Part shown: positions 22,481 to 34,622 of the stretch, one piece after another
How positions within the stretch are numbered: position 1 is the first letter of the stretch
Layout of the letters: each line of letters begins with the position of its first letter
NCBI GenBank assembly: GCA_034401795.1
Contig: CM067360.1
Coordinates: 122,155,430-122,219,429 of the forward strand
Length of the DNA: 64,000 nt
Source of the DNA: Chaetoderma sp. LZ-2023a
Lineage: Eukaryota; Mollusca; Caudofoveata; Chaetodermatida; Chaetodermatidae
Direction of reading: 5' to 3'
Notes under the pieces: generated by a model
The model's database searches: none
What the model saw: only the letters and a program-made list of their open reading frames with translations
Told to the model about the DNA's origin: nothing
Position numbers and translations under genes: made by a program

Positions 22481-22944
22481 GGTAACTCACATAACAAATT
22501 TGGCTGCATTTTGTGCAATAGTGTCAGAGGAGTTGCATTACAATCAATTGCATGACCTTTTGACCCCAATCCCACACACCCTGAGGGCGGGGCCAAATGT
22601 ACATGTGCTCATCCACTCCACATTGATATGGGTAACTGACATATTAAATTTGGTTGAATTCCGTCCAACTATGTCAGAGGAGTTGCATTGCAATCAGTTT
22701 TTTTACCTTTTAACCCCCAACAACTTTTGGGGTGGGTGGGGCCAAATGTCAATGTACTCATGTACTCCACATTGATATGGGTAACCCACAGACCAAATTT
22801 GGTTGAATTCTGTCCAGCGGTTTCAGAGGAGATGCATTACAATCAATTTCCACAGGTTAAAATTTGACCTTTTGGCCCTTCCCCCACACGGGGGTGGGGG
22901 GCGGGTGGTCTCTTGCACTCTGCAATCATATGGGTAACTCAGAT
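22481..22944. repeat. Tandem repeat, three ~150-bp units
   Basis: Each unit has 'aaatttggytgaattctgtc', 'cagaggagttgcattacaatc', 'accttttgaccc' and 'ccacattgatatgggtaac'. Starts are near 22481, 22630 and 22786. The 119-codon frame here is a by-product. Confidence 0.82.
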
Positions 22945-23040
22945 TAGGCTTGCACGATTTTTTGATTTTAAATCACGATTTTTATGATGTAATTGAGGAA
23001 AAATCAGAAAATCGTCAAAAATTTCATGGTTTTTTTTCAA
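22945..23040. mobile_element. Left end of a hAT-type MITE (solo or truncated)
   Basis: taggcttgcacgattttttg matches the ends of the elements at 5849 and 6596, followed by the same 'aaatcacgattt' A/T-rich subterminal region. No matching right end or target duplication was found downstream, so the element is truncated or diverged. Confidence 0.6.
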
Positions 23041-23920
23041 ATGTAAAGTGTACTTTTCCGTCGCATTTTATCAGTACATAAGTACAATTATAATCGATTC
23101 ACGCCTGTGTTCATTGTGTTTATATCCCGCCATGTCACGCACGTGTCGAATAATTAGTAATCATTACACAAAGCACTACAATAAACAAGCTAACAATAGC
23201 GAGGTAAGACCTTTGTCATTGAGAAAACCAGCTAGTTACTCCGTCGAATCGCCACATAATTTCCTTTCTTTCGCTGCAGACCCTGAGTCTGTCATGAAAT
23301 GCCAAGTATATACGTAGTAGAGTGTTAGGCAAAAAAAACCAGTGAACATAATTCTTTTTAATTCTAGAGTTAGCAATTTCAGGCGTAACAATTTTTCCTT
23401 TTTGATTCGGTTGTCATGTCAGATTAAAGAAAATAAAGTAACAGCACTCCAGATCGTTTGATTTTGAACTGTGCGTTCTGTTGATTACTCTTAAATAATA
23501 ATCGTACATTCTCAAAGCAACTATAAATTGCACTATAGGACGAGTTTACGCCGCTACCGTCCTATGTAGCGCGCACGCACACACACACGCGCGCTCGCGC
23601 GCACGCACGCATGCACACCTTAGGGTGGAGCAAAATCTAAATATCCTCTTGCAAAGTGGAATCAATGGGCAGTGCTCCAGATAACTTTCTTCAGTTGGGA
23701 GTACGGTACTCCTTAATTTTTCAACTGCCGCATACGGCAAATTCAGGAGTACAAGACTTGTTGTTACTGAATCCTGAACAATTATCCCCATCCCCTCACC
23801 CACAATATATATATATATATATCATAATAAATGGTGTGGTATCCTTACCATATGAAGGTGTAACAATCAGTGCATTGTAATTGTACCATCAGATCATCAT
23901 GCTACAGTATGTATGAATGA
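23041..23920. other. No gene seen; CA/CG-rich stretch and short TA run
   Basis: Unassigned intronic sequence. A cacacac/cgcgc tract lies at 23572-23618 and a short TA run at 23805-23822. No coding segment is supported. Confidence 0.45.
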
Positions 23921-23924
23921 TTAC

Positions 23925-23976
23925 TCTATTCTGCGGCTGTAGTAGTAGAAATATCCTACAGCTGCAATCAGTCCTT
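23925..23976 (-). mobile_element. Short 3' stub of the same RTE-type LINE
   Basis: The reverse complement reads ggactgattgcagctgtagg, then 'ctactactacagccgcagaat', matching the last ~50 bp of the LINE copies at 17046 and 47546. It is severely 5'-truncated, as LINE insertions often are. Confidence 0.8.
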
Positions 23977-23998
23977 TTTCTCTTATGACCACTGTCAT

Positions 23999-24222
23999 CC
24001 TTTAATCCACAAATTTGTTCAAGAAAATTTCTACTTTCTCAGAGAATATGTCCAGTTTCAAACCAAGAGAAAATTATTTTTGAAAATTTATCACTGGAAT
24101 GACTATTGTGCCAGTCATTCCAGTGGTAAATTTCCAAAAATAGTCTTCTTGGTCTACAAATGGACATTTCCCAAGACCACTGCAGAAGCCATTTTTGGCA
24201 GGCTTTAGCATTAAAGGGATAA
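23999..24222. mobile_element. Family-C palindromic MITE, short core
   Basis: The core has lost its ctcggttatcgag centre (gactattgtgccagtc), but both outer arms are present. It ends ttaaagggataa and is followed 9 bp later by a C run (24231-24246). Confidence 0.82.
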
Positions 24223-24246
24223 ACTAGTCGCCCCCCCCCCCCCCCA

Positions 24247-26149
24247 CCCACCCGCCGTGTTATTTCTTAAGGTCAGCAAACTTTCAAAATGGCCATTACA
24301 GTTACATGTCATGGTTGGGGCAGGATGTTTTGGACTCGTTGGTATTGATCAACTAACTAGTCAGGCATGCCAACCTGATTTTAATTCGGAATGAAAATAT
24401 ATTTTTATATCATAAGTGTGTTTATTTTAAATCTAGCTGAGTTATAGTGGGACACGATTAGCGTATAGAAATGCACTAGCATTCTAAAGCCTATCTCTGT
24501 GGCACACTGGCAAATGAATAAATATTATTGCTATGATAATACTTGTCATTCTGAATTCTGAAATTTGTTTTAAAGGAGGTAAATTTAGAAGTTAGTTTAA
24601 CTGAAAGAAATTACAGACAGCAATTAATCACTTACAGAAGTTACAGTCAAATTGTTTTCAAAATAATTAGCACACCTCCAACTATAACATACATGTATCA
24701 TTGACATGTATAAAATAGGAGGAAAAGTGTTATGGACGCCACATTTTCAGAGTATTTCTATATTTAGAAGGGAAATTCCAGTTTTTGCTTCCTATTTGAT
24801 TAAGATGGGATCAAGGTATAGAAGGGCTGACAAGACAGGTTATCGCAATTAGAATATTGTTCATTTAGTCTTGGCAAGTGTCTTACTAAAAATATAATCC
24901 CGGGTTAGAAGCGCTAATATATTGTTTACTGTAATAAAAGAACAGATCTTTTAATATCTGCCGGTAAACTAAATCAAGCGAAGAGAACTTGCAGTTGTTA
25001 TTGGCATTTTAATGCTTTAGCCTACCTACAGAAATTGTTGTACAATTCATATTAAAAGTTATTGCTATAATTACCGCTCCAATTAAAATATGTGTGAAAG
25101 AACATATTCTTACAAATATGTTTGTATATTTTGCTGTATCTAATGAAATATCCACAATTGAAAAATCTTCCATCTCCACTCATATGTTATCCTTAAAATT
25201 ACAAATGCCATATAAGATATTCCCTCCTGGAGACTCAGAGTTTGTGAAAGACAAACTCGGATTATAATGTTGCGGTGGATTATGGTCTGGGTCGAACTCA
25301 TCACTATTCACAGTTATGAGGTTATGACAGCTACTGTAAAAGTTATGGCTGTAATCCTATTTCCAACTAAAATATGTCTTGAACAACTAGGTTCCGGTGA
25401 TATTTTAACTCATTTGGCAATATGTACGAAAATAATGTCCACTGAATTTTTTTCATTGACGCTCCTATAGGTGCACATATGTAACGCAAAGGTCTTGTAA
25501 TAAAGAAAAGAATACCTTCTTGCGGAGATGGAGATCATACCATTTAGTGATGTTAGTATAGGCAAAGCCTTTGCGAGTGCTTATCGGTATGTCATTGTAT
25601 GTGATTAGTGTGTTGATTCCCCTTCGTGTAATTGAGTAGGCTATATTTGATAATGGCAACAGGCCGGTACGGGCAGTTTAATACACTGATGCATACTGTA
25701 TTTACATGACGCGTACACAGGGAATATTTTGTTGGAAAAAAATTGCGTAGCGGTAACTGCTAAACAAATCGAATAATGCATAGCAGTTCATAGCACTTGC
25801 ATAGCAAACAAACTGTGTTGAAACTGGTTGGTGTTCCACCGGGAACGAAGGACTACCAGACTTGGCAAATCAGTAGTCCGTCTAAAAAATTAGTGGTCCG
25901 GAAGGCGTGTAATATGCGACACGTAGGTTACACAAATTGCACAAATCTGACATGAACAGATGGTTGAAAAATTAATATTGGACTTCTGAGAATGCTATTG
26001 AGGATAGTATATAAGTCTTCAGATCTACAGTAGCCTGTATTGTCATTTGTCAGTATAACATATGTCAGATTCAGAATATGCATGTACTGGCTCTGGCCAT
26101 GGTCAGGGAGTATAGGAAACCTAAAATAATACGTATTGGCAGATTTGGC
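24247..26149. other. No gene seen; weak duplicated segment
   Basis: Intronic sequence with a family-B fragment at 24645-24672. 'aaagttattgctataatt..ccaattaaaatatgt' (25055-25092) recurs diverged at 25340-25376, so part of it is an old duplication. Short frames are not supported as genes. Confidence 0.45.
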
Positions 26150-26225
26150 AATTACATTGATTGGAAGCTGTTGCTGCTTAAGGCAGCAACACATCTCAGT
26201 CAAATTATTTTCAAAATAATTAATA
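26150..26225. mobile_element. Family-B MITE, partial
   Basis: 'tggaagctgttgctgcttaa' and 'ggcagcaac..cagtcaaattattttcaaaat' match the loop and right arm of family B. The left arm is degraded. Confidence 0.68.
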
Positions 26226-26377
26226 ATGTACCTCCCATGAATACTGTGATTTCATTGACTAGGGTTAACAAATATTTTGTAACTTACCAACCTACACCAC
26301 ATATCCCTTTCAACTGGTAGGCTAAACAAAGTACACATCATTCAATACAATGTAAGAAGGCTGAATAGTGTTAGTGC

Positions 26378-26475
26378 TTAACTGGAAGCTGTTACAGGCT
26401 ATGGCAGCTGTGAGCAACAGCCCCCCCCCCCCCCACCTTAAAAACTTGCAACATATTCAACAGCTTATTTAGATG
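26378..26475. mobile_element. Family-B MITE, degraded, holding a C run
   Basis: 'actggaagctgttac' and 'acatattcaacagcttattt' are B-family pieces. A run of about 15 C at 26421-26435 sits between them where the right arm should be. Confidence 0.6.
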
Positions 26476-27700
26476 AAATTGAGTTTCTGCGATACTATGA
26501 CTCCAATTGAAAGAGTTAACAATTTTTATTTAAAAATTAATAATGGTTGTTTTCTCTGGCTTAAATAGTGAATGATAAATGGTTTTATTGTGATCAGCGT
26601 GTATCAATTGGCCCATGTGTTACTAGTTTTACTACGAATACTATGAATGCTATATATAGAGATACTGCTACGTCATTCTTAAAATTACCGCGTACAACAT
26701 TGTTTATTTTCTTTGCTGTCGGTAGTTTCCTTGCGATTCTTTGTTGCTTTCTATATAGTTATATTTATTAACCAATAACCTTGCGAGAAAGTATGTTCCC
26801 GACTTTGGAGAAGAGTACTCGAGAACACTCGCGCATGCGTCGATCTTGGCGACATGCCATTCTAAATCTGTTGCTTGCGCGAATCAAGCACGATACACCG
26901 CCGTAGCATGGCTAACTATACTGTCGGCCTTGATTTGGGGATGCGCTAACAGGAGTTTAGCATTCCCGATGATATAACTCAGTTTCCGAGACAAACATTG
27001 TCTAAATCGACCAGAATCAGCCTAGATAAACTTGTGTTTTTAAAGTTTATCATAACGCTAACTATTGACGAGGCAATGATCAATAGCCATACCCCCTATA
27101 GGAGAATTTAGATTTACAAGAGAGTCTGTTACGAGCAATATGTCGACGACTGTGAATACCCCGTGATACATATTGCGAGTTTCGGACTGGTGTCCAAACT
27201 CAAAAGTGAAGTCTGTAACAGTTTATTATTATACCAAAAGAAGGAAGCCGCTAACGCATGCGTGCATCGCTAGCTTTTAGAATTTTGATCTATAGAGCGC
27301 TTACTGAACTCGTGTCACCAGCGGTCATTTGTCCCATAATGAAGGAAGGCATGAAGATATGTGCTCTATAGCTATATATGTCTATGGGCTATATCGGAAA
27401 TCAGTCTCCAATGTATGCGCATCTCGCTTCCTTACGAAATTTGACAAGCGCTTTGCAACTTTTAGTGACTTTCTATCAAAAATATTTCAAAATTAAGTGA
27501 ATTGACTGAATTTTGCATCAAAATTATGTATCGCAGCAGATAGCTCTCCGAAGTTGTGAATGTGTAGCAACAGGTACTCATTTGCATCGCATTTTGCGAT
27601 GCGATACCGCTCAAAATATTCCCTGGTACATGGTACGCATGAATATTTAAATGTTTGTGTACATGGATGATTTCTATGCGTACAGTACGCTCGTATGCGC
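26476..27700. other. No gene seen; locally CpG-rich
   Basis: Mostly unassigned. The part at 26820-26940 has many CG dinucleotides and looks less like the surrounding AT-rich repeats. No open reading frame, TATA box or splice pattern I can support. Confidence 0.4.
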
Positions 27701-27737
27701 CTTATCTACCCCACATACCAAATTTGCTTCAATTATC

Positions 27738-28300
27738 CCTCCCGCTTTAGCGAAAAGCGGGTGATTATGTTTTCACTTCCATCCATCCGTGCGTCCGTCA
27801 CACACACAGGTTTTCTTTTTGATAACTACTTTTGCTGGGAATATTGTGACAACACTTCATGGGAAGGTTGGCTATGGTAGTAGGTAAATGCACCTTAGTT
27901 TAAGGGTCAGTCAGCCCATCCCTCTGTCCATCCATCCCTTTGTCTCTGAATTTGTGTCTGTCCATCCGCGCAAGTTTTGGGTTTTCGTACAATAACTTTA
28001 TCTTTGCTTGGAGTATTGTGACGAAACTTCATGGGAACATTGGCTATGGTACTAGGGAAATGTACATTATTTCATGGCTCAGTCAGCCCATCTATCCCTT
28101 TGTCTCTGAATTTGTGTCCGTCCATCCGTGCAAATTTTGGGTTTCGTTCAATAACTATTTTTTCTTGGAGTATTGTGACGAAACTTCCTGGGAACATTGG
28201 CTATGTTTCTATGGAAATGTACATTATTTTGTGGGTCAGTCAGCTCGTCCCTCCGTCCGTCCATACGTTTGTTTCTGTCCTTTTTAGTTTATAATTATTA
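27738..28300. repeat. Tandem-array repeat, ~167-bp units ('atccatccgt' type)
   Basis: It opens with hairpin cccgctttagcgaaaagcggg. About three units follow with 'ccatccgtgcaaattttggg', 'ttgcttggagtattgtgac' and 'cattggctatg'. Same family as 7990-8520. An inverted 'gacggacggacggac' tract at about 28455-28480 follows. Confidence 0.75.
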
Positions 28301-28707
28301 GCTCCCATTTGTGTGTGTATCCATCCATATATCTATCGAAATCAGTGGGATTATGTCATCCCACGAACATAGCTGCCATTGCGGGGTGGGGGGGGGTGGG
28401 GGATTATTTGATTTATATCATCTAGTTACAGCCGGGGTTTGGGAGGAGATAGCGTGACGGACGGACGGACAGATGGACGGAGGTGATTACAATATCCCCG
28501 ACATTTTTTTTAAATGTGGGGATAATAATTTATATATAAATTGTCCTAGAAATTATTATTATTATTATGCACATAGTTTAGCCATTGACTAGAATCACCA
28601 GATATAGTAATTAAACAGGAAATTAAAATAATTCTTGGAAGGCAAATGCATTTACAATGTTTTGGCTAGGCAGGTTTTGTGCGAAGTCAGTACAAGCATA
28701 CCATTTC

Positions 28708-28915
28708 TTAACCCTCACCACTCTGATGTCAATACTCTAACTTTTACCGTGTCAATTGCAAAGAAACTGGTGTACATTTTCCAACAATTCTGGTGGACAA
28801 TATTGATGTCTACGACAGCCCATCTCCCACCAAATTTGTTGAAAAATTACCACCAGTTCATCTTTTAATTTAATTTGAAAAATTAAAATTTTGACAGAGT
28901 GCTACTTTGGGTTAA
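28708..28915. mobile_element. Family-D palindromic MITE, complete
   Basis: Starts ttaaccctcaccactctgat and ends gctactttgggttaa. The central stem is shortened on one arm. Confidence 0.85.
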
Positions 28916-29009
28916 TGATATCCCTTATAGCATAAGTATGTGCATTTTAACTGTCTAACTGCTGCAAGTTATCAGACAATAATTTCGATGGGCAATAAAC
29001 TGTGGATCT

Positions 29010-29076
29010 GCTGAATATTTTGAAAACAATTTGACTGAAACAACTTTCAGTAAAATTATTGTTAAAATATACAGCA
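29010..29076. mobile_element. Family-B hairpin, short
   Basis: 'gctgaatattttgaaaacaa' and 'taaaattattgttaaaatat' arms. The loop is reduced to gactgaaacaactttcagt. Confidence 0.75.
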
Positions 29077-29124
29077 TATCCAGAGTTTACCCCCATAGTC
29101 TTCAGATATTCAGTAGACAGGCAG

Positions 29125-29207
29125 TTAACCATTACCACTCTGATGTCAAAACTTTACATTTCCAAATTAAATTAAAAGATGAACTGGTGTTCATTTTTCA
29201 ACAAATG
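29125..29207. mobile_element. Family-D MITE, left arm only, next to exon 4
   Basis: Starts ttaaccattaccactctgat and runs to 'tcatttttcaacaaat'. The rest is missing. Exon 4 starts 34 bp after it. Confidence 0.78.
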
Positions 29208-29241
29208 CTAAGAGTTAAAGATTTTGTGTCTATATATGCAG

Positions 29242-29311
29242 ATGAGCTGACGAAGTTACAAGCACAAAAGCAAATTGATGACGCTAAAGTCGCTAATAAT
29301 CAATGCATCAC
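29242..29311 (+). CDS. GOLM1: GOLM1-like gene, coding exon 4
   Basis: The acceptor is tctatatatgcag|AT and the donor is GCATCAC|gtaagt, a strong consensus. The 70-bp exon reads D-ELTKLQAQKQIDDAKVANNQCIT, heptad-rich coiled coil ending in QC. GOLM1 and GOLM2 have a similar conserved 'QC' near the end of their coiled coil. Entry phase 1 and exit phase 2 fit both neighbouring exons. A left arm of a family-D MITE (29125-29207) lies just upstream and reaches to within about 35 bp of the acceptor, so the branch point and pyrimidine tract are unusually short and not pyrimidine-rich. Confidence 0.76.
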
Positions 29312-29478
29312 GTAAGTTCACTTGAAACAAACTTTGTTATTTCTAGGTGTTCATGGTCATAATTGTTGCCCCCCCCCTCCCCCCGAATATTGTCAACAGG
29401 TCATATATAAAGACTTGTGATTTTTTTTTACTAGCCTAAGCTGAACTATCTGAAAATCATGAATAAGCTAGAATGATG

Positions 29479-29572
29479 TTTAAATGTTTTGAAATTACTT
29501 TGACTGGATGCTGTTGAGCATGCCTCGGGAAGTAACAGGTTCCAGTCAAAGTAAGTTCAAAATATTTAACTG
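29479..29572. mobile_element. Family-B hairpin MITE
   Basis: 'ttaaatgttttgaaattact' and 'aagtaagttcaaaatattta' arms surround a diverged loop. The 3' end of the I-type LINE abuts it. Confidence 0.82.
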
Positions 29573-29576
29573 TTTA

Positions 29577-32500
29577 ACACTTCTTCTTTCTTCGTTTTGA
29601 TCGCTGGTATCACACTTGGAGAGCCGTTCTCAAGATGAAATCTGTGGTTTTCTGCAGTTCTTCCACAGGCCCATACAGCTTTTCAAGAAAAGAGGTTGAC
29701 AAAGGCCAGATCTCTTCTCTCAGCAGCTGATACGTACTGCAACATTGAAGTATGTGCTCTGTTGTCTGTTCTGCTTCTCCACAAGGACAAGCGGGCGATG
29801 TCGTAAGGTGGAACCGCCTGTACATGTGTTGGTTTAGTCTGTTGTGTCCAGTTCTGAGATGAAAAATGGTCACTTGCTCTGGCCTCGAGAGATGATGGTA
29901 GGCATCTTCTGATTGAGGTGTTCTATAGAGTGACTTGATGATAATCTTCATTTCTGTATGGGTAACCATGTTTGCTGTCTGATTCTCTTCTGCACCCACC
30001 TTTGCCATCTTGTCTGCTTCCTCATTTCCTTGGACTCCACAGTGTGAGGGGATCCACTGCAGTGCTATCCGAAAGCATTTGATGGTTTGTAGTGCTTCTT
30101 CAAGTTGTTGCAGCTTACCTTTGGTGATAGCCTCAAGGACGGAGCGGGCATCAGGTAAAAAGACAGTCTGTGCAATAGGGTCTGCTGTTCTGCTAATGGT
30201 ATTAACTGCATGAACCAGTGCTTAGACTTCAGCTCTGTAGTTTGTGCAGTGTTTGCCTGTCGGTATTGCAGCTGACTCATGTCCGTTTGGATACTGTATG
30301 TGCAGTCCGGCACCTCCGCTCTTAATTGCATCTTTGGCTGATCCATCTGTGTAGATCCTTATCCATGTCTCCTGAGGGTACATTTCTTCCAGCATGGCTA
30401 GGGTCAGGGCCTTCTTGCTCACATCACTGTGTTCATCTTTGGTTGTGAGATGAGGTACTGTGGTGCGAATAGCTATGCTCTCTAGTTTGTTTTCCCAGGG
30501 TGGGGGGATCAAGGGTGTGGTTTGGGTCTTCTATTTGTAATGGCAACATTTCTTGGTGTTTCCTTTGAAGTGCTTTTGTCTCTTTCACAAAACCTGATCT
30601 TTTAAGTCTTCGTGATGACAGCTGTGCTTGCCTGATCTTCATCGGGTGGTTGTTGAACGATTTGAACTTTGCAGCTTGGATCAGTGCTTTGCATTCCCTT
30701 CCTTTACTAAGTGGGGGGATGCCTGCTGTCTGCTCCATTTTTTCTATTGGTGTTGATCTCATTCCACCAGTGATGATGCGCAGTGCCTGGTTTTGTACTC
30801 TATCGAGATTCTGTTGATGAGATTTAGCAGCTGTCATCCATGAGCTGGATCCATGCTCAATGTGTGGTCATACGGCACCTAGGTAGATGGGGTTGAGGAT
30901 CGTTTCATTGGCACCCCACTTTGTTCCTGCCAGCTTCCTCATGATGATTAGCTTTCTTCTGGCCTTTGCCTCTGCGTTCTGGATGTGCTCCTTCCATGTT
31001 AATCTTCTGTCATAGGTGACTCCCAGGTATGTCTGCTGGTCCTCGTACTCGAGTGGAGTACCGCCCAGTGTCAGATTGCCAACCTTAATTTTGGTGGATG
31101 GTGAGAATAGCATGGCTGATGATTTTTCTTTGTTGATGGTAATACACCAGCGATTGGCCCAAGCTGTAATTCTGTCCAAGGCGAGCTGCATTCTGTATGT
31201 GGCAGTCGTTGTGTACTCCGCGGTGCACCAGAGTATGAGGTCATCTGCATAGAGGGCTGCTTGGATTCCATTGGGCAGCTCTGCTACAATGTCATTAATG
31301 AAGAGTATGAACAGAGTTGGTGATAATACTCCGCCTTGTGGCACCCCTTGTCTCAGCAATACATTCTGTCCAGATTGTCCATCCACCAGCACCCTAGCTC
31401 TGCGATTGTGTGGGTATGACTTGGTCCATCAGAACATGTTGCCACCGATGCCTGTGCGCCGGAGCTTCATGAGGAGGCCATCCTTCCACACCTTGTCAAA
31501 TGCCTTCTGCAGATCGATAAAGGCAGCTAGCATCACCTTGGCTTGAAAAGTGTCCTCTATGACCTGTGCAAGATGTGTTGTTTGATCTTCTGTGCTCCTG
31601 TATCTTCTGAAGCCGGCCTGCTCTGAAACTATAATGTTCTCTGACTCCAGGTACCACTGCAACGGTGATCCGTCATATGGTTGATGATGCGCTCCATGGT
31701 CTTGCATATGCAGCTTGTAAGACTGATAGGACAGTAGCTCAGCACTTTCGTCTTGGTCTTCCCTTTTTTCAGAATAGGAGTCATTCTGGCTTCTTTCCAG
31801 CACTGAGGAACCTCTCCATTGGTCCAACTGAGATTAAAGATGTCTAGTAACTTGCGGAGAGATGCATTACCAAGGTGTTGGATCGTTTCATTCGTAATGC
31901 CATTTGGCCCAGGAGATTTCTTCTTCTTCAATTGGCGGATAGCCGTCTTCAGTTCTGCTAAACTAATGTCAACTTGCATTGAATCGTGAGTGTTGGTGTC
32001 TGTTCTTTCCTTTTGCTCTTTTCTAACCACTTTTTGATGCATTCGTGGTATGGAAATGTTGCTTTCTTTTGCATATGCCTTCGCAAAGACATCTGCAGCC
32101 ATCTTTCCTGTCAGTGTTTGTCCATCTTCTTCAAGAGTAATCTTCTCTCCCACGACACCCTCATCATTCAGTGCTTTAGTCAGTCTCCATAGCTTTGTGG
32201 TGTCTCTCTAAATTAAACCCTGCCGTCTTTTCCCTCCAGCTTCTTCTTTTGGCCTCCAGCTTGGTCTTTAGATACCTGGCTTTAGTTTGTTGTAGCGTGA
32301 AGTGGTTTTGATGACAGGGATTACCCTCTGCATCTTCTCTGGCCTTGTCTAGTTTATCATGTGCTGCTTGGAGTTCTGTTGTCCAGTAGGGGCGGTAGCT
32401 TTTCCTGAACCCTCGAGGAATCGCTTCGTTGACAGCCTTGAAGATACTTGAATTAAATTCCTTGACCACATTGTTGATGTTGCCCCCTTCTACTGCTATA

Positions 32501-33565
32501 TTTTGGGTAAGCTCATTGGAACGAATGCCGAACAGACTCCAATTTGCCTTTTTGTAGTTCCGCCTTGGATGTTGAGGTGAACTTGTCGAACTACTTCGAG
32601 AGAGAGGAGGACTGGGCGGTGGTCGCTTCCTCCTAACTGCGATCTGACCACTCTACTGAGGTTTCTGTGAATGTCTTCTGTACAAAATGCCAAGTCCGGC
32701 GTTGTTGTCAAGTGCCACCGGCGCGAGTAGAAGGTAGGCTGATCTGTGGGATCGTTGACAAGTAAAAGGTGCTTTTCATCTTGCCATGCATTAATGTCTT
32801 CTTGTTTATCAAGTGTTCTGTATCCCCAGCTCTGGGACTGGCTATTAAAGTCTCCCGCAATGAGGAAGTGGCAGTCCGGGACCTGGATTGTGTCAAGTGA
32901 GAGATTCGTGTCATTAGGGCAGTAATAATTGACAATAAGTGTCAATCACAGAGTTGCTGGTTGTTACCTTGATCTTGATATATTCTGCCTCTTCCATAAA
33001 GGTTTTGATCTGGCTGGCGTTCACGCTGTTTCGGACCAAGGTGATCACCCCGCCTTTCTTTCTTCCTCTTCGATCACACCGGAAAATCTGGTAACCTCTG
33101 ATCTTAAATGGTTTTCCTTGTTGCAGGTGTGTCTCTTGGATGCAGCAGATATCAATGTTGTTTTCATACAGGAACTGTTCGAGCTCTGATTTCTTGTTGG
33201 TAACCCCTTCTGCGTTCCAGTGCATGATGTTGATACTGGGGATCTCTTTGAGTTTGGTCGTCTCTTTCGGTTGGTCAGTAGCTTTCCATCCTCGTCTGCT
33301 GGCTCCACAAGATGAGTTGATGGGACCTCCAGTAGCTGAGGGTGGGCTCCTTCGAGGTGTGGAGCCCTGCGCTGCACTTGCCTGGCGGATCCTCACAGGG
33401 CGAGCACCATCTCGATTTGATTCGATCTCCAAGTGTCATTTCATTAGCGTTGTGCATAATGCTCTGGTTAGCCCCTCCAAATGTCTGGATTGACACCCAG
33501 TGGGTTACACCCTTGCGCCACGTTGAGGCCGAGCATATAGTCTTAAACAGGGGACTGTTTAACAC
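29577..33565 (-). mobile_element. I-superfamily (Nimb/Ingi-like) LINE with RNase H, broken
   Basis: Read on the minus strand from about 33432: AP endonuclease (INIMHWNAEGVTNKKSELEQ, CCIQETHLQQ, LIAGDFNSQSQSWGYR, GGSDHRPVLL), then reverse transcriptase (KKKKSPGPNGITNETI, AFIDLQKAFDKVW, LRQGVPQGGVLSPTLF, ALYADDLILWC), then RNase H (IYTDGSAKD, NYRAEV, WIPSHCGVQGNEEADKMA), then a CPCGEAEQTTEHILQC zinc-like motif. This domain order and the RNase H domain place it in the I group. The frame changes at about eight points and stops occur, for example near 30220 and 30868, so it is inactive. The 3' end ends in gaagaaag-type sequence near 29580, next to a family-B hairpin. The 5' limit is uncertain. It lies antisense in intron 4 of the GOLM1-like gene. 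Confidence 0.9.
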
Positions 33566-33766
33566 TGATTTTCATCAACACTATAGACTGATGTCACTGA
33601 GCACACCAAAACTGTTTCCAACATGGGGACATATGATATCATATCGCGATTTTTTTGCTGCATAGCGGAAGTGAGACATGAGTATCAGTTTTTTCTGACG
33701 ACGACAGTGGCGTCAATGTTAGGTTTTGAGTTTAGTAAATCTCTTTGGCTTTTATTTCAGGCTTGC

Positions 33767-33981
33767 TTAACCCTTTAACACTCATATCAGCCAAAAACAG
33801 CTTCAGCAGTGGTTTTGAGAAATGTCCATTTGCAGGCCAGAAGAAGACTATTTTTGAAAATTTACCCCAGGAATCAGAATGTGGCAAATTTTCAAAAATA
33901 GTCTTCTCTTGGTCTGCAAATGGACATTTTCTATGAGAAAATTGAAATTTTCTTGAATAAATTCAGGGGTTACAGGGTTAA
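33767..33981. mobile_element. Family-C MITE, core deleted
   Basis: Starts ttaaccctttaacactcata and ends ggggttacagggttaa. The outer arms match well, but the ggctcgataaccgagcc centre is missing. Confidence 0.85.
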
Positions 33982-34061
33982 GCCTATCGGAACTATTAAA
34001 GCTGATCTGCCATGCCTACCAGTAACATAGTTCTAGAAACAATTTTCCAGTTTCTGTAACT

Positions 34062-34430
34062 CAATGTACCTTTCCAGTTTTAGCTATTCCCCGCCAATCT
34101 CTTTCTAAGCTCCACCAACACCTCGTCCGTGTTGGGATCGATCAATCTCTGAACTCCCTGACTATCAAGTTCCAGAAAACTATACAGGTAAGCTGTTAAA
34201 TATTTTGAAACTAATTTGACTACGCTGTTGCTGCCTATGAAAATATTCAACGGAATATTTATTAAATGGTAAAGACATACAATTCGTACAAAGTGTTGAA
34301 CTATTAAGCATTAAAGATGGACTATATCGAGTCATTCATGACGTTATGTTTATGACGTCATCTTAAAAAGTCGAGTATGAGGTCATATGTCGTCATATGC
34401 TCGATAGATAAACTTGGAAAGATCCATTAT
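34062..34430. mobile_element. Family-A MITE (opposite orientation)
   Basis: The left end has 'gtacctttccagttttagct' followed by the complement of the 'gggatcgatcaa' and 'ctccaccaacacctcg' arm seen in the other copies. The centre has a partly deleted B hairpin, and the right end has the 'atgacgtcat' arm closing at ggaaagatccatta. Confidence 0.75.
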
Positions 34431-34622
34431 GAGTCCGAGAGATGATTCATTAAACCAGACCTGTGCAACACCCTCAGCCTCTGTAAAAGGATTCCCTCAG
34501 TATCGCGAGTTATCAGTTAGCCGGCATGCATGTAGAGCAAGCATTTTACAGGTAAGCACTACGCAGCACAGTGATATGTAGAGTTGTCTGTGCATTACTT
34601 AGGGTGCCGAATTCGTTCACAG

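Noticed and set aside
23546-23803. 85-codon minus-strand frame with a CVRARERACVCACA peptide
   Set aside because: It is produced by the CA/CG-rich simple repeat at 23572-23618.
33740-33770. Pyrimidine tract and cag before 33763 that looks like a splice acceptor
   Set aside because: Directly followed by a family-C MITE with no open frame of matching phase.
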